Shown here piece after piece: positions 1 through 7,663 of a stretch of DNA of 26,054 bases. The translations under genes and the position numbers were made by a program. Source of the DNA: Phyllobacteriaceae bacterium (GTDB lineage Bacteria; Pseudomonadota; Alphaproteobacteria; Rhizobiales; Rhizobiaceae); the NCBI GenBank assembly GCA_024645155.1, contig JAHEGF010000011.1:1-26054 (forward strand). Direction: 5' to 3'. A model generated the notes under the pieces. It worked only from the letters and a program-made list of their open reading frames with translations. It had not been told where the DNA came from and did not search any database. Numbering within the stretch: the stretch's first letter is position 1; each line of letters begins with the position of its first letter.

Positions 1-1
1 C

Positions 2-322
2 ACGGCGACGGATGCCGGCGATGCAGCCTACAAACAGGCAAATCTCGGGGCCCATCTCGCATTTGCCGCGCCCGGGGTGGAGATATTGTCGCTGGCGCCC
101 GGTAACGGTTATGAACTGCGTACCGGCACGTCAATTGCAACGGCCCATGTCAGCGGATTGGCCGCTCTGCTAATTGCAAAAAGTCCGGGAATTACAGCGT
201 TCCAGATTGGTGAAATCCTCCAATCGGCCTCGATTGATCTCGGCGAACCGGGCCGCGACCCGGTTTTTGGATATGGTATTCCCAACGCCAGTGCTGCATT
301 GAAGGCGCTACCGGATCAATAA
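2..322 (+). CDS. Subtilisin-like (S8) serine protease, C-terminal fragment
   Basis: The reading frame is open from base 2 and the 5' part lies outside the window, so only about 106 C-terminal residues are seen. They carry the end of a peptidase S8 domain: an AAPGVEI strand typical of subtilases, then GTSIATAHVSG, which holds the catalytic serine (the S of GTS). The family consensus there is GTSMAAPHVAG; here the usual proline is alanine, a tolerated variant. The helix after it (LAALLIAKSPGIT) and the closing YGIPNASAAL segment are the standard end of the fold. The gene ends with TAA and is followed within 30 nt by a strong terminator, so it closes its own transcription unit. Substrate and localisation cannot be judged without the N-terminus. 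The family call is firm; the specific role is unknown. Confidence 0.85.
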   Translation, partial: TATDAGDAAYKQANLGAHLAFAAPGVEILSLAPGNGYELRTGTSIATAHVSGLAALLIAKSPGITAFQIGEILQSASIDLGEPGRDPVFGYGIPNASAALKALPDQ

Positions 323-347
323 AATTATATTGTTTTTCAATACCTTG

Positions 348-379
348 ATTGCCGGTAACGCTTACCGGCAATTTTTTTT
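348..379 (+). terminator. Rho-independent terminator after the subtilase gene
   Basis: A perfect 11-bp stem (ATTGCCGGTAA / TTACCGGCAAT) with a 3-nt loop (CGC) is followed directly by a run of eight T residues at 372-379. It lies 26 nt after the subtilase stop codon and separates that gene from the small secreted protein at 457. Confidence 0.93.
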
Positions 380-409
380 GAACCTTTTCTCTCCCCAACG
401 CCACTCAAA

Positions 410-432
410 TTCAGGAGCACGAAGTTCCTGAA
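410..432 (+). promoter_or_regulatory. Inverted repeat in the leader of the small secreted protein gene
   Basis: A perfect 7-bp inverted repeat, TTCAGGA and TCCTGAA, is separated by 9 nt and ends 24 nt before the ATG at 457, just upstream of the ribosome binding site. It has no T-run, so it is not a terminator. It could be an operator or a 5'-UTR hairpin. The function is inferred only from symmetry and position. Confidence 0.3.
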
Positions 433-456
433 ACAAAAACGCACTGGAGAAAAGAA

Positions 457-819
457 ATGTTCAAGAAATCAATCATCACCCTGGCCGCAGCAACAATCAT
501 GGCCACCGCAGTTCCTTCCATTTCCAACGCCCGTGATGGCGGCGGCAGCGACCGCCCCTACGCAACAGCCTACCACCCGGACAAGACCATAACGTCCCGC
601 GGCCAAAAGAATGGCGACCGCAAAGTGACGACGAAGTTCAAGAATGGCAAGCCGAAGAAGGTTCGCAAAATGCGCCGCAAGAGCCGCCCGTGGGCCAGCT
701 CAACCAATACGCGCACCGGCCGCACAACGCTTTCAGTCGGCAACGGCGCCGGAATGCCCCGCACCATCTTCCATTTCTCTGCCTTCGGCGGATTGGTAGG
801 GATCGGATTTTCCAACTGA
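457..819 (+). CDS. Small secreted basic protein, unknown function
   Basis: The start is well supported: GGAG at 446-449 sits 7 nt before the ATG. The 120-residue product opens with a classical Sec signal peptide (charged MFKKS, hydrophobic core of about 15 residues, likely cleavage after SNA near residue 25), so it should be exported. The mature part is very rich in Lys and Arg in its middle (about residues 48-77, many KK and RK pairs) and in Gly and aromatic residues at the C-terminus (FHFSAFGGLVGIGF). There is no cysteine and no recognisable enzymatic motif. The basic middle could bind nucleic acid, polysaccharide or an acidic partner, but that is speculation. It is monocistronic, lying between two terminators. 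I do not recognise the family. Confidence 0.75.
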   Translation: MFKKSIITLAAATIMATAVPSISNARDGGGSDRPYATAYHPDKTITSRGQKNGDRKVTTKFKNGKPKKVRKMRRKSRPWASSTNTRTGRTTLSVGNGAGMPRTIFHFSAFGGLVGIGFSN

Positions 820-839
820 TCACTCCCGGCAAACAACGG

Positions 840-877
840 AAATCCCGCCATGGCCTGGCGGGATTTTCGCGTTTTTT
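840..877 (+). terminator. Rho-independent terminator after the small secreted protein
   Basis: A perfect 11-bp stem (AAATCCCGCCA / TGGCGGGATTT) has a 5-nt loop (TGGCC). A T-rich tail follows, with six T residues at 872-877. It begins about 20 nt after the stop codon at 819. Confidence 0.9.
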
Positions 878-970
878 GTAGATATTCCCAAACCGCCTTG
901 CATGCTTGCCACCGTTGCCGCCGGTGACTACCATCCGCGCCAACCTGGCCATCGGGAAATATACACCGGA

Positions 971-2089
971 ATGGAAAAAAAGCTGCGCATTGCCACCGGC
1001 ATCGTACTCTACATCTTCATCACGATGCATCTGATAAACCTCGCACTCGGATTGCATTCGATCGCGCTGATCGAGGCGGCCAAGCCGTTTTTGACCGGGC
1101 CATGGTCTAATCCGGTTGGCGGCATGTTGTTGACGAGCGCGATGCTGGTGCACATGGCCCTGGGCCTGGGCTCGCTTTACCGGCGCAACACGCTGCTCAT
1201 GAACAGGAGCGATACGGCGCAGTTGATAACCGGCCTCGCCGTGCTGCCGCTACTTGTCCCCCATATTGTCGGTACCGTTGCGGCCAAATACGCATATGGA
1301 ATAATTCCCGACTACCCGCTCCTGATCCACTATTTCTGGATCGGCAAGCCGTCGGAGGGGTTGCGTCAGGTTCTCCTGCTCACGGTCGCCTGGGTGCATG
1401 GCTCGATCGGCTTGTTCATCTGGCTCAAACTGCGCTCCTGGTGGCCGCAATACGGCCATTGGATCTATCCGCTTGCTGTCATCGTCCCGGTTTGCGCGCT
1501 AACAGGGTTCTCGGAAGCCGGCAAGGAAGCCTTTGCCATGTCCGCGCCGCCGCAGCCTGCAGGCAACCCGGTCACGCAAGCAGCGCTCGACGGCCTGGCA
1601 ACGGTGTCATGGTGGTGCCTGTCACTGTTTGCCGCTGCTGTCGCCGGTGTCCTGATTGCCCGCGCTGTCAGATTGGCAAGCCATGCCGGCGAGACCGAGA
1701 TCGTCTATGCCGGTGACAAGACCATCGTTGCCCTGCGCGGCCTGACCGTGCTGGAAACCTCCCGGGCCAACGATATTCCCCATGCCAGCCTGTGCAACGG
1801 GCGCGGACGCTGCGGCACGTGCCGGGTGGCCATATTGGCGACCGACCATCCGCTTCCCGATCCGGGTCCGGAGGAAGCCGCCACATTGGCCCATTTTCGC
1901 GCACCGCAAAACGTCCGACTGGCCTGTGCCCTCAAACCTGGCGGCGGCACAATGACCATCAAACGCCTGTTGCCAGCCGATATCCTGCCAGCAGAGGTCC
2001 GGGATTTCAGTGAAAATGCGCACGGTACCGGACCCGGACCGGCAGAAGAACCCGTTGTGCCGTCAACGGCACAGGAGGTCGCGACATGA
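971..2089 (+). CDS. Diheme-b membrane anchor fused to [2Fe-2S] ferredoxin (CyaC-like, no cyclase domain)
   Basis: The 372-residue product has an N-terminal membrane module of about five helices (residues 8-190), a further helix at about 210-232, and a plant-type [2Fe-2S] ferredoxin domain (about 240-335). Four histidines sit in or at the ends of the helices (His20, His61, His98, His143), as expected for two b-type hemes in a succinate-dehydrogenase-like anchor. The ferredoxin motif is C-X5-C-X2-C-X34-C (Cys275, 281, 284, 319). This architecture matches the sensory half of rhizobial CyaC-type adenylate cyclases, whose diheme anchor responds to quinone redox state, but the protein ends about 50 residues after the ferredoxin with no cyclase domain. 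An in-frame ATG at 902 would add 23 residues; I prefer 971 because homologues begin just before the first helix. No strong Shine-Dalgarno supports either start. The stop overlaps the next gene by 4 nt, so the two are probably translationally coupled. Confidence 0.8.
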   Translation: MEKKLRIATGIVLYIFITMHLINLALGLHSIALIEAAKPFLTGPWSNPVGGMLLTSAMLVHMALGLGSLYRRNTLLMNRSDTAQLITGLAVLPLLVPHIVGTVAAKYAYGIIPDYPLLIHYFWIGKPSEGLRQVLLLTVAWVHGSIGLFIWLKLRSWWPQYGHWIYPLAVIVPVCALTGFSEAGKEAFAMSAPPQPAGNPVTQAALDGLATVSWWCLSLFAAAVAGVLIARAVRLASHAGETEIVYAGDKTIVALRGLTVLETSRANDIPHASLCNGRGRCGTCRVAILATDHPLPDPGPEEAATLAHFRAPQNVRLACALKPGGGTMTIKRLLPADILPAEVRDFSENAHGTGPGPAEEPVVPSTAQEVAT

Positions 2090-4449
2090 TCCGCCTGAAA
2101 ACGGTTGTTGCCGCCTTTCTTCTTGTTGCGTTTTTTGCCGCCCTGACCGGTGCAACGGCAGCACAGGGCCTGACGCCCAGCATGTCTCAACCATCTGCCG
2201 AACAGCCTGCCGTGACCGGCGATCCGTCGCCCAACGACATCCGCGAACTGATGCGGCTCCTGTCCGATCGCGAAATGGTGGAGTGGCTGAAAAACCGTGC
2301 CGCGGAAACGGGACAGGGAACCAGTTCCGCCAGCGTAACTTCCTACCGCGAAACCGTTGCCAAACTGATCGCCGGCGCCCGCAATCGCGTGCATGATATC
2401 GTGACCGCCTTTGCGTCCCTCCCCGAAGGTATAGAGACGCTGAAAAACCGCGCCGACGAGATCGTGCCGCCGGGCCGTGGTCTGCGTGCGGCAACCTATG
2501 TGGTGATATTCCTGTTTGTCGGGGCCGGCCTCGAATGGCTGTTCTGGCAATATTTCCAGCCTGTGAGGTTGCGCATCGAAATCAGCCGGCCGGAGCGGCT
2601 GGCGCACCGTTTCGCCGCTGCCGCCGGCCGTCTTGCGCTGGCTGCTGCTGCCGTCGCGGTTTTTGCCGTCGGGAGCATCGGCACATTCCTGGCATTTGAC
2701 TGGCCACCGATCCTGGAGTGGATGATCGTCAATCTGCTGCTTGGCGTGGTGGTCCTGCGTGCTGTCATCGCCTTGTGCACCTTCCTGTTTGCACCGCGCA
2801 TTTCGCGGCTCCGCCTGGTCCCCCTTTCGGAAGTGGCAGCCCGCCAGGCATACCGCTGGGTCGTCGGCACCGCCTTCGTGTGGGTCGGCGGATTGCTTAT
2901 CGCCGACGCGCCGCGTCGCATGGCGGTCGCAACCAATTCCGGACCCGGTGGTTACGCCACCGCCGAGGCGGTTGCGGGCATCGCCGGGATCATCACTTCG
3001 CTGGTGGTAATCGCGGCGATCTGGCGCCTGTCACCCAAGGTGCGCGCCGCTGAAGCGGCAACCGGCCGCCACGGCCGAAGGCTTTCCCGTTACAATTTTG
3101 CACCTGTCGTCCAGACCGTTCTGGTCATATTGATCATGGTATCGTGGTTTGGCGGCATCCAGCAGGTTACCGGAACATTGATTATCGCTGCGCTGGTCCT
3201 GCCCCTGCTCCATCTTGCGCGCGTGCTCATCGACCACTTCTACGACGAGGCCGAAAGACCGCTCGCTTTGCCGCGGCGCGGAGAACCGGGAGACACGGAC
3301 GAAACCGTATCTGCCACGCAAGATCCGCTAGCGGCCGTCACGTCCGATAGCTCCGAATCCGCTGAAAGCGGGCCGGCCGCCGCAGAACCCGTGGTTGATC
3401 GCTACGACTACCAACGCCCGATCGTTCATCGCCTCGCGCGCCTGCTGATCATCATTGGTTCGATCCTGGCGCTCGGTGCAGTGTGGGGCGTCAATATCCT
3501 GGCGTTGTCGAGCACATCCACCGGTCTCGGCAGGGTTGCCGGTATCGCTGTGGACATTTCCGCAGCACTGCTGGTTGCTGACCTGATCTGGACCTGGGCG
3601 AAAACCGCCATCGACCGCAGGCTGGAAGAAACCGGTTCGATTCAAAATGATCTGGGCCCCGGCCCGGAGGCGCGAATCCTGACCTTGCTGCCGATCTTCC
3701 GGATGACGCTTCTGATTGTCCTTCTCACCGTGGTTGGGCTGACCCTGTTGTCGTCTCTGGGTGTAAACATCGCACCCATTCTTGCCGGTGCCGGTGTCAT
3801 TGGCATCGCCGTCGGCTTTGGTGCGCAAGCGCTCGTGCGAGACGTGTTTTCAGGCATATTCTTTCTGTTGGACGATGCATTCCGGGTCGGTGAATACATT
3901 GAAATGGAAAACCTGCGCGGCACCGTCGAATCCATGTCGTTGCGCTCGCTGAAAGTGCGTCACCACCGTGGCGCGGTCCACACCATCCCGTTTGGAGAGT
4001 TGAAGTCGCTCACCAATTACAGCCGCGACTGGGTCATGATGAAGCTGGAATTCCGCGTTCCGTTCGATACCGACATCATGCTCGTCAAGAAGATCGTCAA
4101 GCGCGTTGGCGCCGAACTGCTCGCCAACGAGAATTACGGCAAGCACATCATCGAAACCCTGAAAAGCCAAGGGGTGCGGCGCATGGAAGAGTTCAACATG
4201 GTCGTCGGCGTCAAGTTCATGACCAAGCCCGGCGCCCAGTGGGTCATTCGCCGCGACGCCTACCAGAAATTGCGCGACGAGTTCGACAAGAACGGAATCA
4301 GTTTTGCCGAACGCAACGTCAAGGTTCAGGTGGTTTCCGACCATCCCCTGACCGAAGAGCAGAAAAATGCAGCAGTCGGCGCCGCGCAAAACGCTATCGA
4401 ACAGCAGATCGGGCCGGAGGGTGCAGCACCGGCACCCGATGAACCCTAG
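2086..4449 (+). CDS. Large MscS-family mechanosensitive ion channel
   Basis: The 787-residue product starts with a signal peptide (hydrophobic residues 5-25, ending ATAAQG). A helical soluble segment and then numerous transmembrane helices follow between about 135 and 600. The MscS core is clear: the Gly/Ala-rich pore helix at about residues 566-583 (LAGAGVIGIAVGFGAQAL) continues into VRDVFSGIFFLLDDAFRVGE and then the beta-rich cytosolic domain with the Pro-Phe-Gly of HTIPFGELKSLTNYSRDW. An Asp/Glu/Ser-rich, poorly conserved loop lies at about 395-445. Size and layout resemble the long MscS-like channels such as E. coli YbiO more than short MscS. The role would be release of solutes on hypo-osmotic shock from the inner membrane. 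It overlaps the upstream diheme/ferredoxin gene by ATGA. Its TAG stop lies inside the inverted end of a repeat element. Confidence 0.88.
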   Translation: MIRLKTVVAAFLLVAFFAALTGATAAQGLTPSMSQPSAEQPAVTGDPSPNDIRELMRLLSDREMVEWLKNRAAETGQGTSSASVTSYRETVAKLIAGARNRVHDIVTAFASLPEGIETLKNRADEIVPPGRGLRAATYVVIFLFVGAGLEWLFWQYFQPVRLRIEISRPERLAHRFAAAAGRLALAAAAVAVFAVGSIGTFLAFDWPPILEWMIVNLLLGVVVLRAVIALCTFLFAPRISRLRLVPLSEVAARQAYRWVVGTAFVWVGGLLIADAPRRMAVATNSGPGGYATAEAVAGIAGIITSLVVIAAIWRLSPKVRAAEAATGRHGRRLSRYNFAPVVQTVLVILIMVSWFGGIQQVTGTLIIAALVLPLLHLARVLIDHFYDEAERPLALPRRGEPGDTDETVSATQDPLAAVTSDSSESAESGPAAAEPVVDRYDYQRPIVHRLARLLIIIGSILALGAVWGVNILALSSTSTGLGRVAGIAVDISAALLVADLIWTWAKTAIDRRLEETGSIQNDLGPGPEARILTLLPIFRMTLLIVLLTVVGLTLLSSLGVNIAPILAGAGVIGIAVGFGAQALVRDVFSGIFFLLDDAFRVGEYIEMENLRGTVESMSLRSLKVRHHRGAVHTIPFGELKSLTNYSRDWVMMKLEFRVPFDTDIMLVKKIVKRVGAELLANENYGKHIIETLKSQGVRRMEEFNMVVGVKFMTKPGAQWVIRRDAYQKLRDEFDKNGISFAERNVKVQVVSDHPLTEEQKNAAVGAAQNAIEQQIGPEGAAPAPDEP

Positions 4450-4825
4450 AGTGCTTCACGCTCAAATGGAATCGTTTGGGCGCCGGAATTTCCCGTTCTG
4501 GCTAGAAGCGTGAAGCGACGCGGTGCGAGCACCGTAAGCTTTGCGCGACGTTGTCCAGGGCGGGAAAGGGCAAGCTCAAGCGATTGCAGGTTCTTGATCA
4601 TTTCAATAGTTTGCGCCTTTCAGGCCTGGATGTCCTTTCCGCCTCTGCCCTTCGGGCGTTCGGCTGGGAAAACGTCCACTGGACCTTTTGCCGGGCAAGC
4701 CCGATAAACCAGTCCTCACAGTCAAAATCCTCGCACGACATTCATGTCGCGCTCCGGTATTCTCCTTGCCGAGACGAAAAACCCTATCCGCCAAACTGTC
4801 TCCATTTGAACGTGAACCGCTCTAG
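4447..4825. repeat. Intergenic palindromic repeat element with inverted ends (RIME/MITE-like)
   Basis: This 379-bp stretch between two convergent genes has no convincing gene. Its ends are imperfect inverted repeats of about 33 bp. The left begins CTAGAGTGCTTCACG (C of CTAG at 4446); the right, read on the minus strand from about 4826, begins CTAGAGCGGTTCACG, and both continue with TCAAATGGA and a GTTTGG block. Inside are further palindromes: GCTTCACGCT (4453-4462) pairs with AGCGTGAAGC (4507-4516), CGACAT-TC-ATGTCG is near 4736-4749, and shorter GCCC/GGGC and GTCC/GGAC hairpins occur around 4650-4700. Such mosaics of small palindromes are typical of rhizobial intergenic elements. Both terminal CTAG motifs supply the TAG stop codons of the flanking genes. 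No T-run follows any hairpin, although the structure could still act as a bidirectional transcription barrier. Confidence 0.7.
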
Positions 4826-7449
4826 CTGTCGAGCATTTCCTTGACGATAGTGGCCAGCTGTTTCAGCGAGAACGGCTTGGGCAGGAAACCGAATTTCGCG
4901 TCAGCGGGCAGGTTTTTGGAGAACGCCTCCTCGGCGTAACCCGACACGAAAATGAAACGGATATCCGGCTGCACCTTGCGCAATTCCTTCAGCAAGGTCG
5001 GCCCGTCCATTTCCGGCATGACGACATCGGAAACAACGATGTCGATCTTGCCCTCCAGCTCCTCGAAGACTTCCATGGCCTCGACGCCCGACGATGCCTC
5101 GTGGACGGTGTAGCCGCGCGATTGCAATGCACGCACACCGCCCATCCTGACTGCATCCTCGTCTTCGACCAGCAGAACCGTAGCCGAGCCGGAAAGGTCG
5201 CGCATGGCTTCGACTTCCGACTTCACACTTGCGGCTGCCGCTTCTGCGCTTTGGACGATCGCCAACCGGTCATCACTGGATGCGCCATCGGCTGTCCTGG
5301 ATATTGCCTCCTCGTTTTGCGCCAATTCGTGGCGCGGCAAGAGGACGCGGAAAATCGTACCCTGGCCCAGTTCCGATTCCGCATAAATGAAGCCGCCGGT
5401 CTGCTTGACGATACCGTAGGCCATCGACAGGCCGAGCCCGGTTCCCTTGCCCACGTCCTTGGTTGTGAAAAACGGTTCGAACACCTTTTTCAGCACGTCC
5501 GGTTCGATACCCGTCCCCGTGTCTTCGACCTCGATGGCGACATAGTCTGCGGCAATCAGTTCGCGGTGGCTCAGCTCACTGCATTCCTTCTCCGTGATAT
5601 TGCGCGTACGCACCGTCAGCGTCCCGCCATCGGGCATCGCATCGCGCGCATTAACCGCCAGGTTGACGATCACCTGTTCGAACTGCCCGAGGTCCGCCTT
5701 GACCGGCCAGAGGTCGCGTCCGTGATCGATATTGAGTTCGATCCGGTTGCCCACCAGACGGGCAAGCAGCATGCGCAGATCGGCAAGAACGTCAGTCAGG
5801 TTCAGCACCTCCGGACGCAACGTCTGGCGCCGCGAAAATGCCAATAGCTGGCGCACTAGCGAGGCGGCACGATTGGCATTCTGCTTGATGTTCATGATGT
5901 CGGGAAACGACGGATCGGACGGACGGTGATTGGAAAGTAGCAGGTCCGATGCCATGATTATGGCGGTCAGCACGTTGTTGAAATCGTGGGCAATGCCGCC
6001 GGCTAGCTGTCCCACGGCCTGCATTTTCTGGCCCTGCGCCATTTGCGCTTCCAGCGTCTTTTGTTCCGTGGTTTCGACCGCATAGACGATAGCCGCTTCT
6101 TCAACGGCCTCACCGGAACCGGAATCGGCGACTGCATTGACATAAAACCGCATGTGGCGGTCTTCGTCGTCGGGCAGCACCGAATCGATGGGAGCAATTT
6201 CTGCCTGGTGCTGGTGCGCCCGTTCGACGGCATTGGCAAACGCTGCGCGGTCCCGCTCATGAATGACCGTGTCGAGGCGGACATGGCGGTCGACATCATC
6301 CTGGTCGACAACACTTGCAAACAGCGACAGGAACGGCGCATTGGTTCGCAGGATACGGCCATTTGTGTCGACGCTTGCGATGGCCATTGGCGTTGAATTG
6401 AAAAACCGCGTGAAGCGCACTTCCGAAGCCCGAAGGTCCGCCGATCCGTCCTCGCCCTGGGTGCGGTTCAACACGATCGTCCGCGTCGGTCCGGGTGAAC
6501 CGTCGCGGCTCGATGTTACCCGGTGCATGAAACGCACCGGCAGCACTTCGCCATTGGTCTTGGCAAGGTCGAGGTCGACAATGGCGTTGCGGCTGGTTCC
6601 CGCGTCGGCCTTGACCGCGCGCATCAATGCCATCCCGTCTCCGGCGACAATGTCGGCCAGCGTCATCGAATTGGCCCGGAAAGATGCCAGGTCAAGACCG
6701 AGCCATTCGGCAAGCGTCGCGTTGATATAGGTGAGCCGTCCGTCGCTTCCCGTGGCAAAAAAACCGGCCGGGGCATGATCGAGATGATCGATTGCCTTTT
6801 GCAGATCCTGGAAAAACTGCTCCTGTTCGGCACGTTCGCCGGAAATGTCACCGACCTGCCAGGCCTGGTAGGGTTGGGCCTCGCCCGCTAGCAGGAACGG
6901 CCGCGCGCGCACCCGGTACCAGCAGGCTTCGCTGCTAAACGGCTTGTCCAGCTTTTCGTTGAGGCGGAATTCGCTTTCGCCGGGCTTTCCGTCGGCGAGC
7001 CGCATCGAAAGCATGTCGACAACGCTGGCCGCCTCATCGCGGTTTTCCAGCAGTTCGGGCAGCATCTTCAGGTCTGCCACGGTGCTTGCGCCCGTCAGGT
7101 CGCCATAGGATTTGTTGGCATAGACGATATGGCCAGTCGAATCGGAAACCACCAGGCCCTGCGCCATCGAATCAACATATGCCTTCGAAAGGGCATCACC
7201 AACTGATCGCGGCGTGACCTGAACAAAACCCATGACCGAGGCAAACAGGTAAAACACGCCGATCATGGCAAGAATGCCGAGCATTCCAAGCAGGAAAGGT
7301 TCGCCAAGCCTTTCTTTGTAATAGGCAAATATGACTGCGGCGCCAACCAGAACCATGCCCAGCACCATCAGGCGCAGTACCGCACCGGGCTGGTTGTTCT
7401 GATCCACAAGCGGTGCCGGGTAGTTGTCCGAATGTGTATCCCTGTTCAT
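4822..7449 (-). CDS. cckA: Hybrid sensor histidine kinase CckA
   Basis: The product is 875 residues from the ATG at 7449. Two transmembrane helices (about 24-44 and 51-75) are followed by PAS-type sensor regions (about 85-460) and a dimerisation/phosphoacceptor domain with His488 in the motif GGIAHDFNNVL. The HATPase domain follows (N-box NLAVNARDAMPDGG, then DTGTGI and GKGTGLGL), and a C-terminal receiver carries Asp808 in SDVVMPEMDG and a conserved Lys in LPKPFS. Order and motifs match CckA, which autophosphorylates and passes phosphate to ChpT and on to CtrA and CpdR, controlling the alphaproteobacterial cell cycle. An upstream in-frame start at 7581 would add 44 low-complexity residues unlike the family, so I reject it. 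The ribosome binding site before 7449 is weak. It is divergent from the FliO-like gene, and its TAG stop lies in the flanking repeat element. Confidence 0.92.
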   Translation of the reverse strand: MNRDTHSDNYPAPLVDQNNQPGAVLRLMVLGMVLVGAAVIFAYYKERLGEPFLLGMLGILAMIGVFYLFASVMGFVQVTPRSVGDALSKAYVDSMAQGLVVSDSTGHIVYANKSYGDLTGASTVADLKMLPELLENRDEAASVVDMLSMRLADGKPGESEFRLNEKLDKPFSSEACWYRVRARPFLLAGEAQPYQAWQVGDISGERAEQEQFFQDLQKAIDHLDHAPAGFFATGSDGRLTYINATLAEWLGLDLASFRANSMTLADIVAGDGMALMRAVKADAGTSRNAIVDLDLAKTNGEVLPVRFMHRVTSSRDGSPGPTRTIVLNRTQGEDGSADLRASEVRFTRFFNSTPMAIASVDTNGRILRTNAPFLSLFASVVDQDDVDRHVRLDTVIHERDRAAFANAVERAHQHQAEIAPIDSVLPDDEDRHMRFYVNAVADSGSGEAVEEAAIVYAVETTEQKTLEAQMAQGQKMQAVGQLAGGIAHDFNNVLTAIIMASDLLLSNHRPSDPSFPDIMNIKQNANRAASLVRQLLAFSRRQTLRPEVLNLTDVLADLRMLLARLVGNRIELNIDHGRDLWPVKADLGQFEQVIVNLAVNARDAMPDGGTLTVRTRNITEKECSELSHRELIAADYVAIEVEDTGTGIEPDVLKKVFEPFFTTKDVGKGTGLGLSMAYGIVKQTGGFIYAESELGQGTIFRVLLPRHELAQNEEAISRTADGASSDDRLAIVQSAEAAAASVKSEVEAMRDLSGSATVLLVEDEDAVRMGGVRALQSRGYTVHEASSGVEAMEVFEELEGKIDIVVSDVVMPEMDGPTLLKELRKVQPDIRFIFVSGYAEEAFSKNLPADAKFGFLPKPFSLKQLATIVKEMLDS

Positions 7450-7663
7450 GAAGTGGCGTCCCGCATTGCAACGATTCCCGGCAGTGCGCACCGTTGAATC
7501 ACATTCTTGCGCATCGATAAAGGCCCACGGTGTTCTAAGTTGCCGATTGCCCGTCATCCGGTGCAATTGCAGTGGGCGCAAAAGTGGTTAGGGTGCTGGT
7601 AATTGACCAATTTCGCCGTTATCAACCGGTTTAATACCTGAGGGGCTGATAGGAGGGCTTTAG

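Noticed and set aside
4551..4844. Possible small plus-strand gene within the repeat element (97 codons), and one on the minus strand at 4603-4794
   Set aside because: Both lie in palindromic non-coding repeat sequence, overlap each other, and have no signal, domain or ribosome binding site.
5101..5847. Plus-strand open frame of 248 codons antisense to cckA
   Set aside because: It lies entirely over the conserved kinase and ATPase domains of cckA and shows no protein-family features.
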